A DNA stretch of 64,000 nucleotides from an uncultured Massilia sp. GTDB taxonomy: Bacteria > Pseudomonadota > Gammaproteobacteria > Burkholderiales > Burkholderiaceae. The translations under genes and the position numbers were made by a program. The DNA lies in assembly GCA_946481275.1 (NCBI GenBank), contig CAMLMV010000029.1:15548-79547 (forward strand), in the 5' to 3' direction. The notes under the pieces were generated by a model. That model searched no databases. It had not been told where the DNA came from and saw nothing but the letters and a program-made list of their open reading frames with translations. This document shows positions 34,253 to 42,107 of this stretch, piece by piece (the first letter of the stretch is position 1; each line of letters starts with the position of its first letter).

Positions 34253-35728
34253 ATGAACGACCTGGTAAACGCCATCAACGGCATCGTGTGGAGCCCGGCG
34301 CTGATCGCCCTGTGCCTGGGCGCCGGCCTGTATTTTTCGCTGCGCTCGCGCTTCCTGCAGGTGCGCCATCTACGGGAGATGGTGCGCCTCATGATGGAAG
34401 GGAAAAGCTCGGCCGAAGGCGTGTCGTCGTTCCAGGCGCTGGCCATGACCCTCGCCGGCCGCGTCGGCACCGGCAACATCGCGGGCGTCGCCACGGCCAT
34501 CACGTTCGGCGGCCCCGGCGCCGTGTTCTGGATGTGGGCGGTGGCCTTCCTGGGCGCCAGTTCCGCGTTCGTCGAGTCCACGCTCGGCCAGGTCTACAAG
34601 GAACAGATCCACCGCGAGTTCCGCGGCGGGCCCGCGTTCTACATCGAAAAGGGCCTGGGCATGAAGTGGTATGCCTGGATCTTCGCCGTCGTCACCGTGT
34701 TCGCCACCGGCGTGCTGCTGCCGGGCGTACAGGCGAATTCGATCGCGGAAGGCCTGCGCAACGCCACCGGCATCGACGCCAACGTCACCGCGGCGCTGCT
34801 CGCCATCGCGCTCGGCTTCATCATCTTCGGCGGCGTCAAGCGCATCGCCCACTTCGCCGAAATCGTCGTGCCGTTCATGGCCCTCGCCTACATCATCGTC
34901 GCCTGCGTCATCATCTTCCTGAACTGGCAGGCGCTGCCGGGCGTACTGAAACTGATCTTCAGCTCGGCCTTCGGCCTGGACGCCGGCTTCGGCGCCATCG
35001 TCGGCATGGCGATCCAGTGGGGCGTCAAGCGCGGCGTCTATTCGAACGAAGCGGGCCAGGGCACCGGACCGCACGCCTCGTCCGCCGCGGAAGTCAGCCA
35101 TCCTGCCAAGCAGGGCCTCGTGCAAGGCTTCTCGGTCTACATCGACACGCTGTTCGTGTGCTCGGCGACGGCCTTCATGCTGCTGATTACCGGCCAGTAC
35201 AACGTCGAAGGCCCGGACGGCACCGCGATCCACACGGGCGTCCACGGCGTCGCGTCGGGCCCGGGCTACGTGCAGACGGCGCTCGAAAACGTGATGCCGG
35301 GCTTCGGCTCGCTGTTCGTCGCGCTGGCGCTGCTGTTCTTCGCCTTCACGACGATCGTTGCCTATTACTACATCGCCGAAACCAACATCGCCTACATCAA
35401 CCGCACCGTGCACCGCCCCTGGATGACGCTCGTGCTCAAGGTCTGCATGATCGGCGCGACCGTGTACGGCTCGGTGAAGACGGCCGACGTGGCCTGGGCG
35501 CTGGGCGACCTGGGCGTCGGCCTGATGGCCTGGCTGAACATCGCCGCCATCCTGCTGCTGCGGAACGTGGCCTTCAAATGCCTGCGCGACTACGAAGCGC
35601 AGCGCGCGGCGGGCAAGGAGCCGGAGTTCGATCCCGCCGCGCTGGGCATCGAGCGTGCCGATTACTGGGTCAAACGGGCCGCCGACCGGCGCCAGCGCGG
35701 CGCGGAGACCGTGGCGGCCAAGGTGTGA
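34253..35728 (+). CDS. Alanine/glycine:cation symporter (AGCS family)
   Basis: 491 residues. AGCS signatures: SSFQALAMTLAGRVGTGNIA, GGPAFYIEKGLGMKWYAWIF, GVKRGVYSNEAGQGTGPHAS, and the helix pair around NIAAILLLRNVAFKCLRDYE. About ten to eleven inner-membrane helices. It imports D/L-alanine or glycine with Na+ or H+. The upstream antiporter gene, if it restores a Na+ gradient, would suit a Na+-coupled symporter; that link is inference. Confidence 0.93.
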   Translation: MNDLVNAINGIVWSPALIALCLGAGLYFSLRSRFLQVRHLREMVRLMMEGKSSAEGVSSFQALAMTLAGRVGTGNIAGVATAITFGGPGAVFWMWAVAFLGASSAFVESTLGQVYKEQIHREFRGGPAFYIEKGLGMKWYAWIFAVVTVFATGVLLPGVQANSIAEGLRNATGIDANVTAALLAIALGFIIFGGVKRIAHFAEIVVPFMALAYIIVACVIIFLNWQALPGVLKLIFSSAFGLDAGFGAIVGMAIQWGVKRGVYSNEAGQGTGPHASSAAEVSHPAKQGLVQGFSVYIDTLFVCSATAFMLLITGQYNVEGPDGTAIHTGVHGVASGPGYVQTALENVMPGFGSLFVALALLFFAFTTIVAYYYIAETNIAYINRTVHRPWMTLVLKVCMIGATVYGSVKTADVAWALGDLGVGLMAWLNIAAILLLRNVAFKCLRDYEAQRAAGKEPEFDPAALGIERADYWVKRAADRRQRGAETVAAKV

Positions 35729-35765
35729 ACACATCGTCATCAGTTTGGCGCATGAGTGTGGCTAT

Positions 35766-35795
35766 TTGTCCCATTGCGTCGAAACCATTTGTAAT
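35766..35795 (+). promoter_or_regulatory. Candidate promoter for the PAS histidine kinase
   Basis: TTGTCC (35766-35771), an 18-bp spacer and TGTAAT (35790-35795) lie 31 bp before the kinase ATG. GGGAGGAA at 35799-35806 is too far (over 20 nt) from the ATG to be its ribosome-binding site. Confidence 0.35.
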
Positions 35796-35826
35796 TACCG
35801 GGAGGAACCTGCAAGAATAAATTACC

Positions 35827-37425
35827 ATGTCGAAACTTAAGTTCTCCGAAAGAAAATCCGAAGGGCTGCCGCTCGAAGCGCTGGCCCAGGGATTACGTCG
35901 TATCGCCGTGAACGCCAGTGTGGAGACACTGCAGCAGGAAACGGTAGCCGTTGCGGTGTCGCTGTGCGGCGCCGAGCGTGGATACTGGGTGGCCGCGGGC
36001 GAGACGGCCTGTATCGGAGACATGACCAGTTTCGCGGTCGGCGACGGCATGGTGGTCCTGGAGCATGCGCGGACGGTCGACGCCGCCCTGCTCGACATCC
36101 TCGCCACGTCGGCGTCCTCCGCGCTGGAGAACGCGGCCCTGCGGGACCAGTCGGCGGGGTTGGCGTTTGAACAAACCCTGCTGCACACCCTCGTTGACAA
36201 CATTCCATTCCGTATCTACGCCAAGGACCGCGAAAGCCGGTTCCTGTTCGGGAATAACCGCATGGCCCGCCTGGCCGGCGTCGAGACGCCTCCCCAACTG
36301 ATCGGCAAGACCGACTACGATTTCTTCCCGGCCGAACTGGCAGCCAAATACTTTGCCGACGAAAAGCAGGTCATGGATTCCGGCCGGTCGCTGTTCGATT
36401 ACGAGGAATTGGTGGAGGACCAGGACACGGGCGAATTGGGCTGGACCGTGACGACCAAGGTGCTGCTGCGCGCCCAGGACGGTTCCGTGAACGGCATCGT
36501 CGGCATCGGTTACGACGTCACGCAGCGCAAGCTCATGGAAGAGCGCCTGCGCGAGAGAACCCAGGCGCTGGAAGTGGCCAACGCCCGGCTGGAGGCCGAG
36601 AAGGAACAGCAGCAGATCCTGATCCGCAAGCTGAGCGACATGCAGGGCCAGTTGCTGCAATCGGAAAAAATGGCGTCGATCGGCCTGCTGGCCGCGGGCG
36701 TCGCCCACGAAATCAACAATCCGCTCGCGTTCATCAGTTCGAATTTCGGCGCGCTCGAACGCGACGCAAAAGACATCCTGAAACTCATCAGCGCATTCGA
36801 AGGCGTCGAAGGGCTGCTGCCGGGCGACGCCCGCGCGCCGGTCGCCTTCATGAAGGAAGACATCGGCCTGGACGACATCCGGCAAGACCTCGACGCCCTG
36901 TTCGTCGAATCCCGCGAAGGCCTGCAGCGTGTAAAACACATCGTGCAGAACCTGAAGGATTTCTCCCGGCCCGGTGGCACGGAAAAAGAGATGGCCGATC
37001 TCGAGCAGGGATTGAACAGCACCCTGAACGTGGCCTGGAACGAAATCAAGTACAAGGCGGAAGTCGTCAAGGAATACGCCGGCGTCCCCGAGCTATATTG
37101 CCTGCCCTCGCAGATCAACCAGGTCTTCCTGAACCTGCTCATCAACGCGGCGCATGCGATCGAGGGCAAGGGCACGATCGTCGTGCGCACCGGCTACGAC
37201 GGCAAGATCGTCTGGGTCGAGATCGAGGACAACGGCAGCGGGATCGCGCCGGAGCACCTCGATCACATTTTCGAGCCCTTCTTCACGACCAAACCCGTAG
37301 GCAAGGGGACCGGGCTTGGCCTGTCGATCGTGTACGGGATCGTGCAGGGACACCAGGGCACGATCACCGTGAAGAGCGAGGTGGGCAAGGGGACGGCGTT
37401 CAGGGTGGCGTTGCCCCGGACGTAG
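35827..37425 (+). CDS. PAS-domain sensor histidine kinase, orphan
   Basis: 532 residues, soluble. Residues ~15-110 are GAF-like (LQQETVAVAVSLCGAERGYW). A PAS domain follows (~115-240: LVDNIPFRIYAKDRESRFLF, GIGYDVTQRKLMEE), then a short coiled coil. H-box VAHEINNPLAF (~297), N-box INQVFLNLLINAAHAIEG, G1 EDNGSGIAPEH, F-box FEPFFTTKPVGKGTGLGLSI. This is the class with a long insert after the H-box. No response regulator is adjacent, so it is an orphan kinase. The 3' end overlaps the convergent oxidase gene by 26 bp. Confidence 0.93.
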   Translation: MSKLKFSERKSEGLPLEALAQGLRRIAVNASVETLQQETVAVAVSLCGAERGYWVAAGETACIGDMTSFAVGDGMVVLEHARTVDAALLDILATSASSALENAALRDQSAGLAFEQTLLHTLVDNIPFRIYAKDRESRFLFGNNRMARLAGVETPPQLIGKTDYDFFPAELAAKYFADEKQVMDSGRSLFDYEELVEDQDTGELGWTVTTKVLLRAQDGSVNGIVGIGYDVTQRKLMEERLRERTQALEVANARLEAEKEQQQILIRKLSDMQGQLLQSEKMASIGLLAAGVAHEINNPLAFISSNFGALERDAKDILKLISAFEGVEGLLPGDARAPVAFMKEDIGLDDIRQDLDALFVESREGLQRVKHIVQNLKDFSRPGGTEKEMADLEQGLNSTLNVAWNEIKYKAEVVKEYAGVPELYCLPSQINQVFLNLLINAAHAIEGKGTIVVRTGYDGKIVWVEIEDNGSGIAPEHLDHIFEPFFTTKPVGKGTGLGLSIVYGIVQGHQGTITVKSEVGKGTAFRVALPRT

Positions 37426-38860
37426 CCCAGCTGCGCCGCACTGCGCCCTCTTCGGCCGCGCCCCACAGCACCTTGCCGGGGTTGAGGATGTTCTGCGGGT
37501 CGAACACCCGCTTGATGGCCCGCATCAGTTCCACCGCCGGCAGCCCCGCTTCCTGCATCAGGAAATCCATCTTGTGCATGCCGATGCCATGCTCGCCCGA
37601 GCACGTGCCGTCGAGGCGGATCGCACGGGCCACCAGCCGGGCGTTGAGCAGTTCCGCGCGTTCGCGCTGCTCCGGCTTGTGCGGATCGATCAGGTAGCCG
37701 AAATGGAAGTTGCCGTCGCCGACATGCCCGACCAGGGAATACGGCACGCCCATCTCGTCCGCTTCGCGCACCGACTCGAGCAGGCACTCCGCCAGGCGCC
37801 TGATCGGCACGCAGGTGTCGGTGCTGATCGCGCGGCAGCCGGGTATCGATGCGATGGCGGCGAAATACGCATGGTGGCGCGCCGTCCAGAGCCGCGACCG
37901 CGCCTCGGGGTCGGTGGCCCAGGAAAACGCCGCGCCGCCGTGTTCCGCGGCCAGGGCCTCGACCGTTTCCGCCTGTTCGCGCACGGAGGCCGGCGTGCCG
38001 TGGAATTCCATCAGCAGCATCGGTTCTTCGCGCAGATCCAGCTTGCTGTACCGGTTCACCATGCGCACAGTGTTCGCGTCGATCAGTTCCATGCGCGCGA
38101 TCGGAATGCCGGATTGGACGATGTCGATCGCGGCACCGACGGCATCCGCGATGCCCGGGAACGAGCACACGGCCGCCGACTGCGCTTCCGGCAGCGGGTG
38201 CAGGCGCACGACGATCTCGGTGAACACGCCGAGCGTGCCTTCGCTGCCAACCATCAGGCGGGTCAGGTCGTAGCCCGCACTGCTCTTGCGCGCACGCGTC
38301 CCGGTATGCACGATCTCGCCGGCGGCCGTGACGACCTGCAGCGCGAGCACGTTCTCGCGCATCGTCCCGTAGCGCACGGCATTGGTGCCGCTGGCACGCG
38401 TGGCGCACATGCCGCCGATCGACGCGTCCGCGCCCGGATCCACGGGAAAGAACAGCCCCGTGCCCTTGAGGGCCTGGTTCAGCTGCATCCGCGTGACACC
38501 CGGCTGCACCGTCGCCGTCATGTCCGCGGTATCGATGGCCAGCACGCGGTTCATGCGGCTCACGTCCAGGCTGATGCCGCCCCGTACCGCCAGCAGGTGG
38601 CCTTCCAGCGACGAACCCGCGCCGAACGGGATCACGGGCACCGCGTGCCTGTTGGCCAGCGCGAGCAGCGCCTGGACGTCGCCGACGTCCTCGGCGAACA
38701 CCACGGCGTCCGGCGGGTTCACGTCCACGAATGCAGATTCGTCGCGGCCGTGCTGGTCGCGGACTGCGGCGGCGGTCGAGAGGCGGGGGCCGAAGCGGGT
38801 TTGCAGTTCGGCCAGCAGCGGGGCCGGCAGGCCTTGGTCCGGGGTCATGCGGTCATTCAT
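37400..38860 (-). CDS. FAD-binding oxidase, D-lactate dehydrogenase/GlcD-like
   Basis: 486 residues. The PCMH-type FAD domain has AVPVIPFGAGSSLEGHLLAV and DPGADASIGGMCATRASGTN. The C-terminal catalytic domain has VGHVGDGNFHFGYLIDP and GTCSGEHGIGMHKMDFL, and ends DPQNILNPGKVL. These are the FAD-linked oxidases that convert D-2-hydroxyacids (D-lactate, glycolate) to 2-oxoacids and feed electrons to cytochrome or quinone. Without the GlcE/GlcF partners, cytochrome-type D-lactate dehydrogenase is the best guess. AAGGAAG precedes the ATG. Confidence 0.9.
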   Translation of the reverse strand: MNDRMTPDQGLPAPLLAELQTRFGPRLSTAAAVRDQHGRDESAFVDVNPPDAVVFAEDVGDVQALLALANRHAVPVIPFGAGSSLEGHLLAVRGGISLDVSRMNRVLAIDTADMTATVQPGVTRMQLNQALKGTGLFFPVDPGADASIGGMCATRASGTNAVRYGTMRENVLALQVVTAAGEIVHTGTRARKSSAGYDLTRLMVGSEGTLGVFTEIVVRLHPLPEAQSAAVCSFPGIADAVGAAIDIVQSGIPIARMELIDANTVRMVNRYSKLDLREEPMLLMEFHGTPASVREQAETVEALAAEHGGAAFSWATDPEARSRLWTARHHAYFAAIASIPGCRAISTDTCVPIRRLAECLLESVREADEMGVPYSLVGHVGDGNFHFGYLIDPHKPEQRERAELLNARLVARAIRLDGTCSGEHGIGMHKMDFLMQEAGLPAVELMRAIKRVFDPQNILNPGKVLWGAAEEGAVRRSWATSGATPP

Positions 38861-38903
38861 TCCAAACTTCCTTGTGATATTGGTGGTGCCGGGCGCCGGG
38901 CTC

Positions 38904-39452
38904 TTAAAAATCCACGTCGGCCGTCTGTGCGGTCCCAGCGCTGCGGCCGGGGCCAGTATGGTAGCTCCAGTACAGGTTCGTGTGCGCGATCACCTTGGCC
39001 GGTTCCGGTGCGCCCCATTCGGTCTTGTCGCCCGTCGTGTGGGCATCGCTGACGAGGATGACGTCGTAGCCACGCGTAAAGGCGCCGTGGATCGTCGAGC
39101 GGATGCAGGCATCGGTCTCGGCGCCCGCCACGACCAGCCTGCCCACCCGCAGTGCCGCCAGGCGCTCGGCCAGTACGGTATCCTCGAAGGCGTCGCCGTA
39201 GGCCTTGTCGATCCGCACCTCGTCCGGCGCGGGATGCAGCTCCGGCACCAGCGCCCAGCCCTCCGTGCCGCGCACCAGGCCGTCGTCCGCATGCTGGACC
39301 CAGATCACCGGAACGCCCGCGGCGCGCGCCCTGTCGACCAGCAGGTTGATGTTCGCAATGACCGCATCGCGGGCGTGCGCCTGGGCGACCACGTCCCGTT
39401 GCACGTCGACGATGAGCAGGGCGGTGTTTGGGCGGTTCTCGAATGTCGTCAT
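38904..39452 (-). CDS. Isochorismatase-like cysteine hydrolase
   Basis: 182 residues. The catalytic triad of the family is in place: Asp16 (ALLIVDVQRD), Lys83 (RIDKAYGDAF), Cys116 (AGAETDACIRSTIHGA). This Rossmann-like family includes nicotinamidases and other amidases; the sequence does not tell the substrate. GAGG lies 6 nt before the ATG. It is upstream of the FAD oxidase gene (43-bp gap, same strand), so an operon is possible. Confidence 0.9.
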   Translation of the reverse strand: MTTFENRPNTALLIVDVQRDVVAQAHARDAVIANINLLVDRARAAGVPVIWVQHADDGLVRGTEGWALVPELHPAPDEVRIDKAYGDAFEDTVLAERLAALRVGRLVVAGAETDACIRSTIHGAFTRGYDVILVSDAHTTGDKTEWGAPEPAKVIAHTNLYWSYHTGPGRSAGTAQTADVDF

Positions 39453-39570
39453 AAAGGCCTCGTTGAAGGTTATCTATCCAAAGTGGGTTTCTGGCCGGGC
39501 TTGCCTGTTATCAGCGTAGCAGTTTGCCGAGGTGGCACTCGCGGAGCGTAACAGGCGGTACACAGTCGGG

Positions 39571-40011
39571 TTACCGACATCTGCTGGAACGCTCATTGTA
39601 TTGATCCCGGGACAATTCGCGACTCTCGGATGTACTAGCTCCGGGGCGATCTTCCGGGACAAGCTCCACTGCCGCCCAATGCCAGCCTGGAATGGCTTTG
39701 ACAATCGTTGGCTTGTAACCAGCCGCCGAGACGCCGAACTCAAACGGAAGCGCGTCAGCACCACCAAGTGCAAAGCAACCGGACTGCGTCGTACGTGCCG
39801 TGTACCAGTAAAGATGCACAGCCGCGTTGGAAACCGGCCGACGTGATACTGCGTCTGTCACCGTTCCCGTGACATAACCCGCTCGATGGCATGGCACGAA
39901 GTAACAACAACTGCTCAGTAACAGCGGGATCAGGAGAAGGGAAACCCTTGCAAGCGAAAGTTTCACGATAAGTTTCACGAGTGTGTTGCGTCGATCGACG
40001 CTAACGCGCAT
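39571..40011 (-). CDS. Lipoprotein with carboxypeptidase-regulatory-like domain
   Basis: 146 residues from ATG 40011 (MRVSVDRRNTLVKLIV). The signal peptide RVSLLLIPLLLSSCC ends in a lipobox (LSSC), so the mature protein is probably membrane-anchored by lipid. The short domain YVTGTVTDAVSRRPVSNAAV plus FEFGVSAAGYKPTIV is a CarboxypepD_reg-like beta-sandwich. The tail is Ser/Arg/Glu-rich. No ribosome-binding site is obvious, so the start is uncertain. The codons are visibly less GC-rich than the neighbours, pointing to a different origin. It lies directly downstream of T6SS remnants. Confidence 0.6.
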   Translation of the reverse strand: MRVSVDRRNTLVKLIVKLSLARVSLLLIPLLLSSCCYFVPCHRAGYVTGTVTDAVSRRPVSNAAVHLYWYTARTTQSGCFALGGADALPFEFGVSAAGYKPTIVKAIPGWHWAAVELVPEDRPGASTSESRELSRDQYNERSSRCR

Positions 40012-40096
40012 CCAGCATCGCCGTAAACCGCTCCGCCCTCGGTAGCCCTGCACACATGAGCATCGACGGCTCCACGCCGGGCGCCCCATCCGTCCA

Positions 40097-40612
40097 TCAC
40101 AGACTGTGCCCCTGCAACGCAGCCGCAGCAACGCGGTCGCCGACACCCTCGTCCAGCGCAAACCGCCACGCCCCGCCAGCAGGCGCGGCCTGTCCGGCAT
40201 CGATCAACGCCGGCGCCGGCATCGCATCGAACTGCGCCAGCCTGAACCCCGGATCCAGCGATGCCCGTGCCAGGTCCTCGATCGCGTCATACCACGCCGC
40301 GTGCTTGTGAAACCAGTCCAGCAACGGCGGCGTCCCGACCGCCCCGATCATCAGCGGAAAATAGCGCCCGACGCGATCCACGCTCGGCATCATCACGCCG
40401 CCCAATCCTTCAGAACCGAGAATGCCGGGCGAGATCGCAAACCGCCACACGGGACTGGTGAGATAGTGATTCAACCACTGATCCCCCAACTGCTGCCGGC
40501 TCGCGTGAACGCACTGCTGCAACCACGCATCCCAGGCAGCCACCAGCCCATCAGGCAGCCCGCGCGACACGAAGTCCCCGAGCGTGGAGACCTTGCCGAA
40601 GTACCCGGTCAC
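40097..40612 (-). CDS. tagF: TagF-like T6SS accessory protein
   Basis: 171 residues from a GTG at 40612 that overlaps the preceding TGA (GTGA). It opens with the TagF signature GYFGKVSTLGDFVSRGLPD, then WDAWLQQCVHASRQQLGDQW, SPVWRFAISPGILG and SVDRVGRYFPLMIGA. TagF represses T6SS post-translationally in Pseudomonas. The body is intact for the core domain but has nothing to act on here, since the structural T6SS genes beside it are truncated. Confidence 0.85.
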   Translation of the reverse strand: MTGYFGKVSTLGDFVSRGLPDGLVAAWDAWLQQCVHASRQQLGDQWLNHYLTSPVWRFAISPGILGSEGLGGVMMPSVDRVGRYFPLMIGAVGTPPLLDWFHKHAAWYDAIEDLARASLDPGFRLAQFDAMPAPALIDAGQAAPAGGAWRFALDEGVGDRVAAAALQGHSL

Positions 40613-41037
40613 AGCTTGTCCACGCAGCGGAACTGTTCCAGCACGGCGCGGCGGAACGGGTTGACGACACTGCTCGCGGTCAGTTCCAGCGCCGCCTTGC
40701 GGCCGTCCGCGTCGAACGTCACGTTGTAGCGCTCACCCTGCGCCGTGGGCGCCACGGTGGCCTTGTCGAGCATGCGGAACCACGCCCACGGCCCTTCCGT
40801 GCGCAACGTGCCGTGCGCGCTCGCGGGTGTGACGTCCAGGCGCACCTGTCCGCCGCCCTTCCCGCTCGGCAGCTGGAACGATGCCGGCGTCAGCGCGCCC
40901 GGCGTGGCGGTCCACACCTGCCCATCGATATCGAGCACGAACTTCGTGATGGCAGGGTCGAGCGCCACCGGCTTCAGGTCGAAGCGCATCGATGCCTGGC
41001 GGCCGCCGTTCGCGAAGAACGCATCGCGGATTTTCAT
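40609..41037 (-). pseudogene. tssM: C-terminal fragment of TssM (IcmF), T6SS membrane complex
   Basis: 142 residues, starting MKIRDAFFANGGRQASMRFD and containing ITKFVLDIDGQVWTATPGAL, GPWAWFRMLDKA and ASSVVNPFRRAVLEQFRC. This is the C-terminal periplasmic domain of TssM, whose full length is about 1100-1300 residues. The N-terminal membrane helices, NTPase domain and most of the periplasmic part are missing. It is abutted by truncated tssA in another frame, so a deletion joined the two genes near 41035. It overlaps tagF by 4 bp, as intact loci often do. Confidence 0.8.
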
Positions 41038-41713
41038 TGGACTCGCCCGGCTGCGGTCCGCGGATCACGTACAACTGCTGCATGCTGTCCGGCGCAAGGT
41101 TCTCCATGACTTCCATGAAGCTCATCGGCGCCAGGCGCTTGGCCCGTTCCAGCAGCATGGGCACGGGGCTCGACGGCTCGTAGCGCTGGTAGTAGGCGAG
41201 AATCTTGTCGATCATGCGGATCACGTCCGCGCGGCGGGTCACGTCGCCCGTGATGGCCGCGGCGCGCGGCGCGGTCGTGCTGCCGCCTTGTGCCGCGGCG
41301 TCATCGCCGTCCGACGCGGGGGCCTCGGCCTCGGGCGCGGCCTGCGCGCGGCTGGCCAGCAGGTCAGCCATGCGGCGCAGCTGGCGCGTCAGCGGCGTGA
41401 AATTCAGGGACTGCGTGCTGCCCACGTGGTCCGCGAGCGCGGCCTCCATGTTCACCACGCTGTCCAGCGCACCGTTGACGGCGCTGGTGGCGGCCTGCAT
41501 GGCGTCGTCGGACACGTCGGCCAGCGCCGCGTCGATCGATTCGGGCGACAGCGCGGCCTGCCCGTCCAGGACCGAGGCCTCGCCGTGCGCCTGCTCCAGC
41601 GCGCGCAGGGTCAACGGGCCCAGGCCGGGCAGCATGACGAAGGCGGTCTCGCGCAATTCGCGCAGGGTCGTCGCCGGGTCGGTCAACTGGAAGTGAAAGG
41701 CATTGGTTGCCTT
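41035..41713 (-). pseudogene. tssA: TssA (ImpA-like) lacking its N-terminal domain
   Basis: An open frame without a usable start (first in-frame options are TTG) encodes the middle and C-terminal parts of TssA: TDPATTLRELRETAFVMLPG, VVNMEAALADHVGSTQSLNF, TRRADVIRMIDKILAYYQRY, EPSSPVPMLLERAKRLAPMS, FMEVMENLAPDSMQQLYVIR. The ImpA_N domain is missing. After GESNEN the frame runs into the tssM fragment out of register, which marks the second breakpoint. TssA coordinates sheath assembly in T6SS; this copy should be non-functional. Confidence 0.75.
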
Positions 41714-41715
41714 TC
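41695..41715. repeat. 8-bp inverted repeat at the broken 5' edge of tssA
   Basis: GAAAGGCA, a 5-nt spacer, and TGCCTTTC form a perfect hairpin exactly where TssA similarity stops. It may mark the deletion point; it lacks a T-run that would make it a terminator. Confidence 0.45.
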
Positions 41716-41762
41716 ATGGAACGATGGTTGAAATTTCTTTACATGAAATGAAAAGATGGCAT

Positions 41763-42107
41763 TCAGGCGCAGCCGGTAACCAGCAGTAGCGGCACGCCCG
41801 TCCACGCCACCGCGACGAGAGCCAGCACGGCCAGCACGAGCCGGGCCCAGTCGAGCAGGCCGGCGTCAATACGCCGGGGGACGTCGCGCGCGCGCCACGC
41901 GAGCCACGCGCACGCGCCGATCGCCGCCAGCGTGACGGCGCCCAGCAGCAAGCGGTCCGGCCCGCCGGGACGCATGCCGGCCGGCGTGCACTGGGCCGCC
42001 GCGAGGCCGTAGGCGAAGGCGAAGTGGACGCTCCACACGAGCAGCGGCAGCGTCCCCGCCAGCAGGCGGCGCCAGAACGATTCGCGGGTCCGCGGCATCA
42101 TGACCAT
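41763..42107 (-). CDS. Small three-helix membrane protein of the caa3 oxidase operon
   Basis: 114 residues with three hydrophobic segments (LPLLVWSVHFAFAYGLAAAQ, LLLGAVTLAAIGACAWLAWR, LVLAVLALVAVAWTGVPLLL). Its ATG overlaps the oxidase subunit stop (ATGA), so it is translationally coupled and probably part of, or an assembly helper for, the oxidase. It could take the place of subunit IV, but no recognisable motif supports that. An ATG 9 bp downstream is an alternative start. Confidence 0.7.
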   Translation of the reverse strand: MVMMPRTRESFWRRLLAGTLPLLVWSVHFAFAYGLAAAQCTPAGMRPGGPDRLLLGAVTLAAIGACAWLAWRARDVPRRIDAGLLDWARLVLAVLALVAVAWTGVPLLLVTGCA

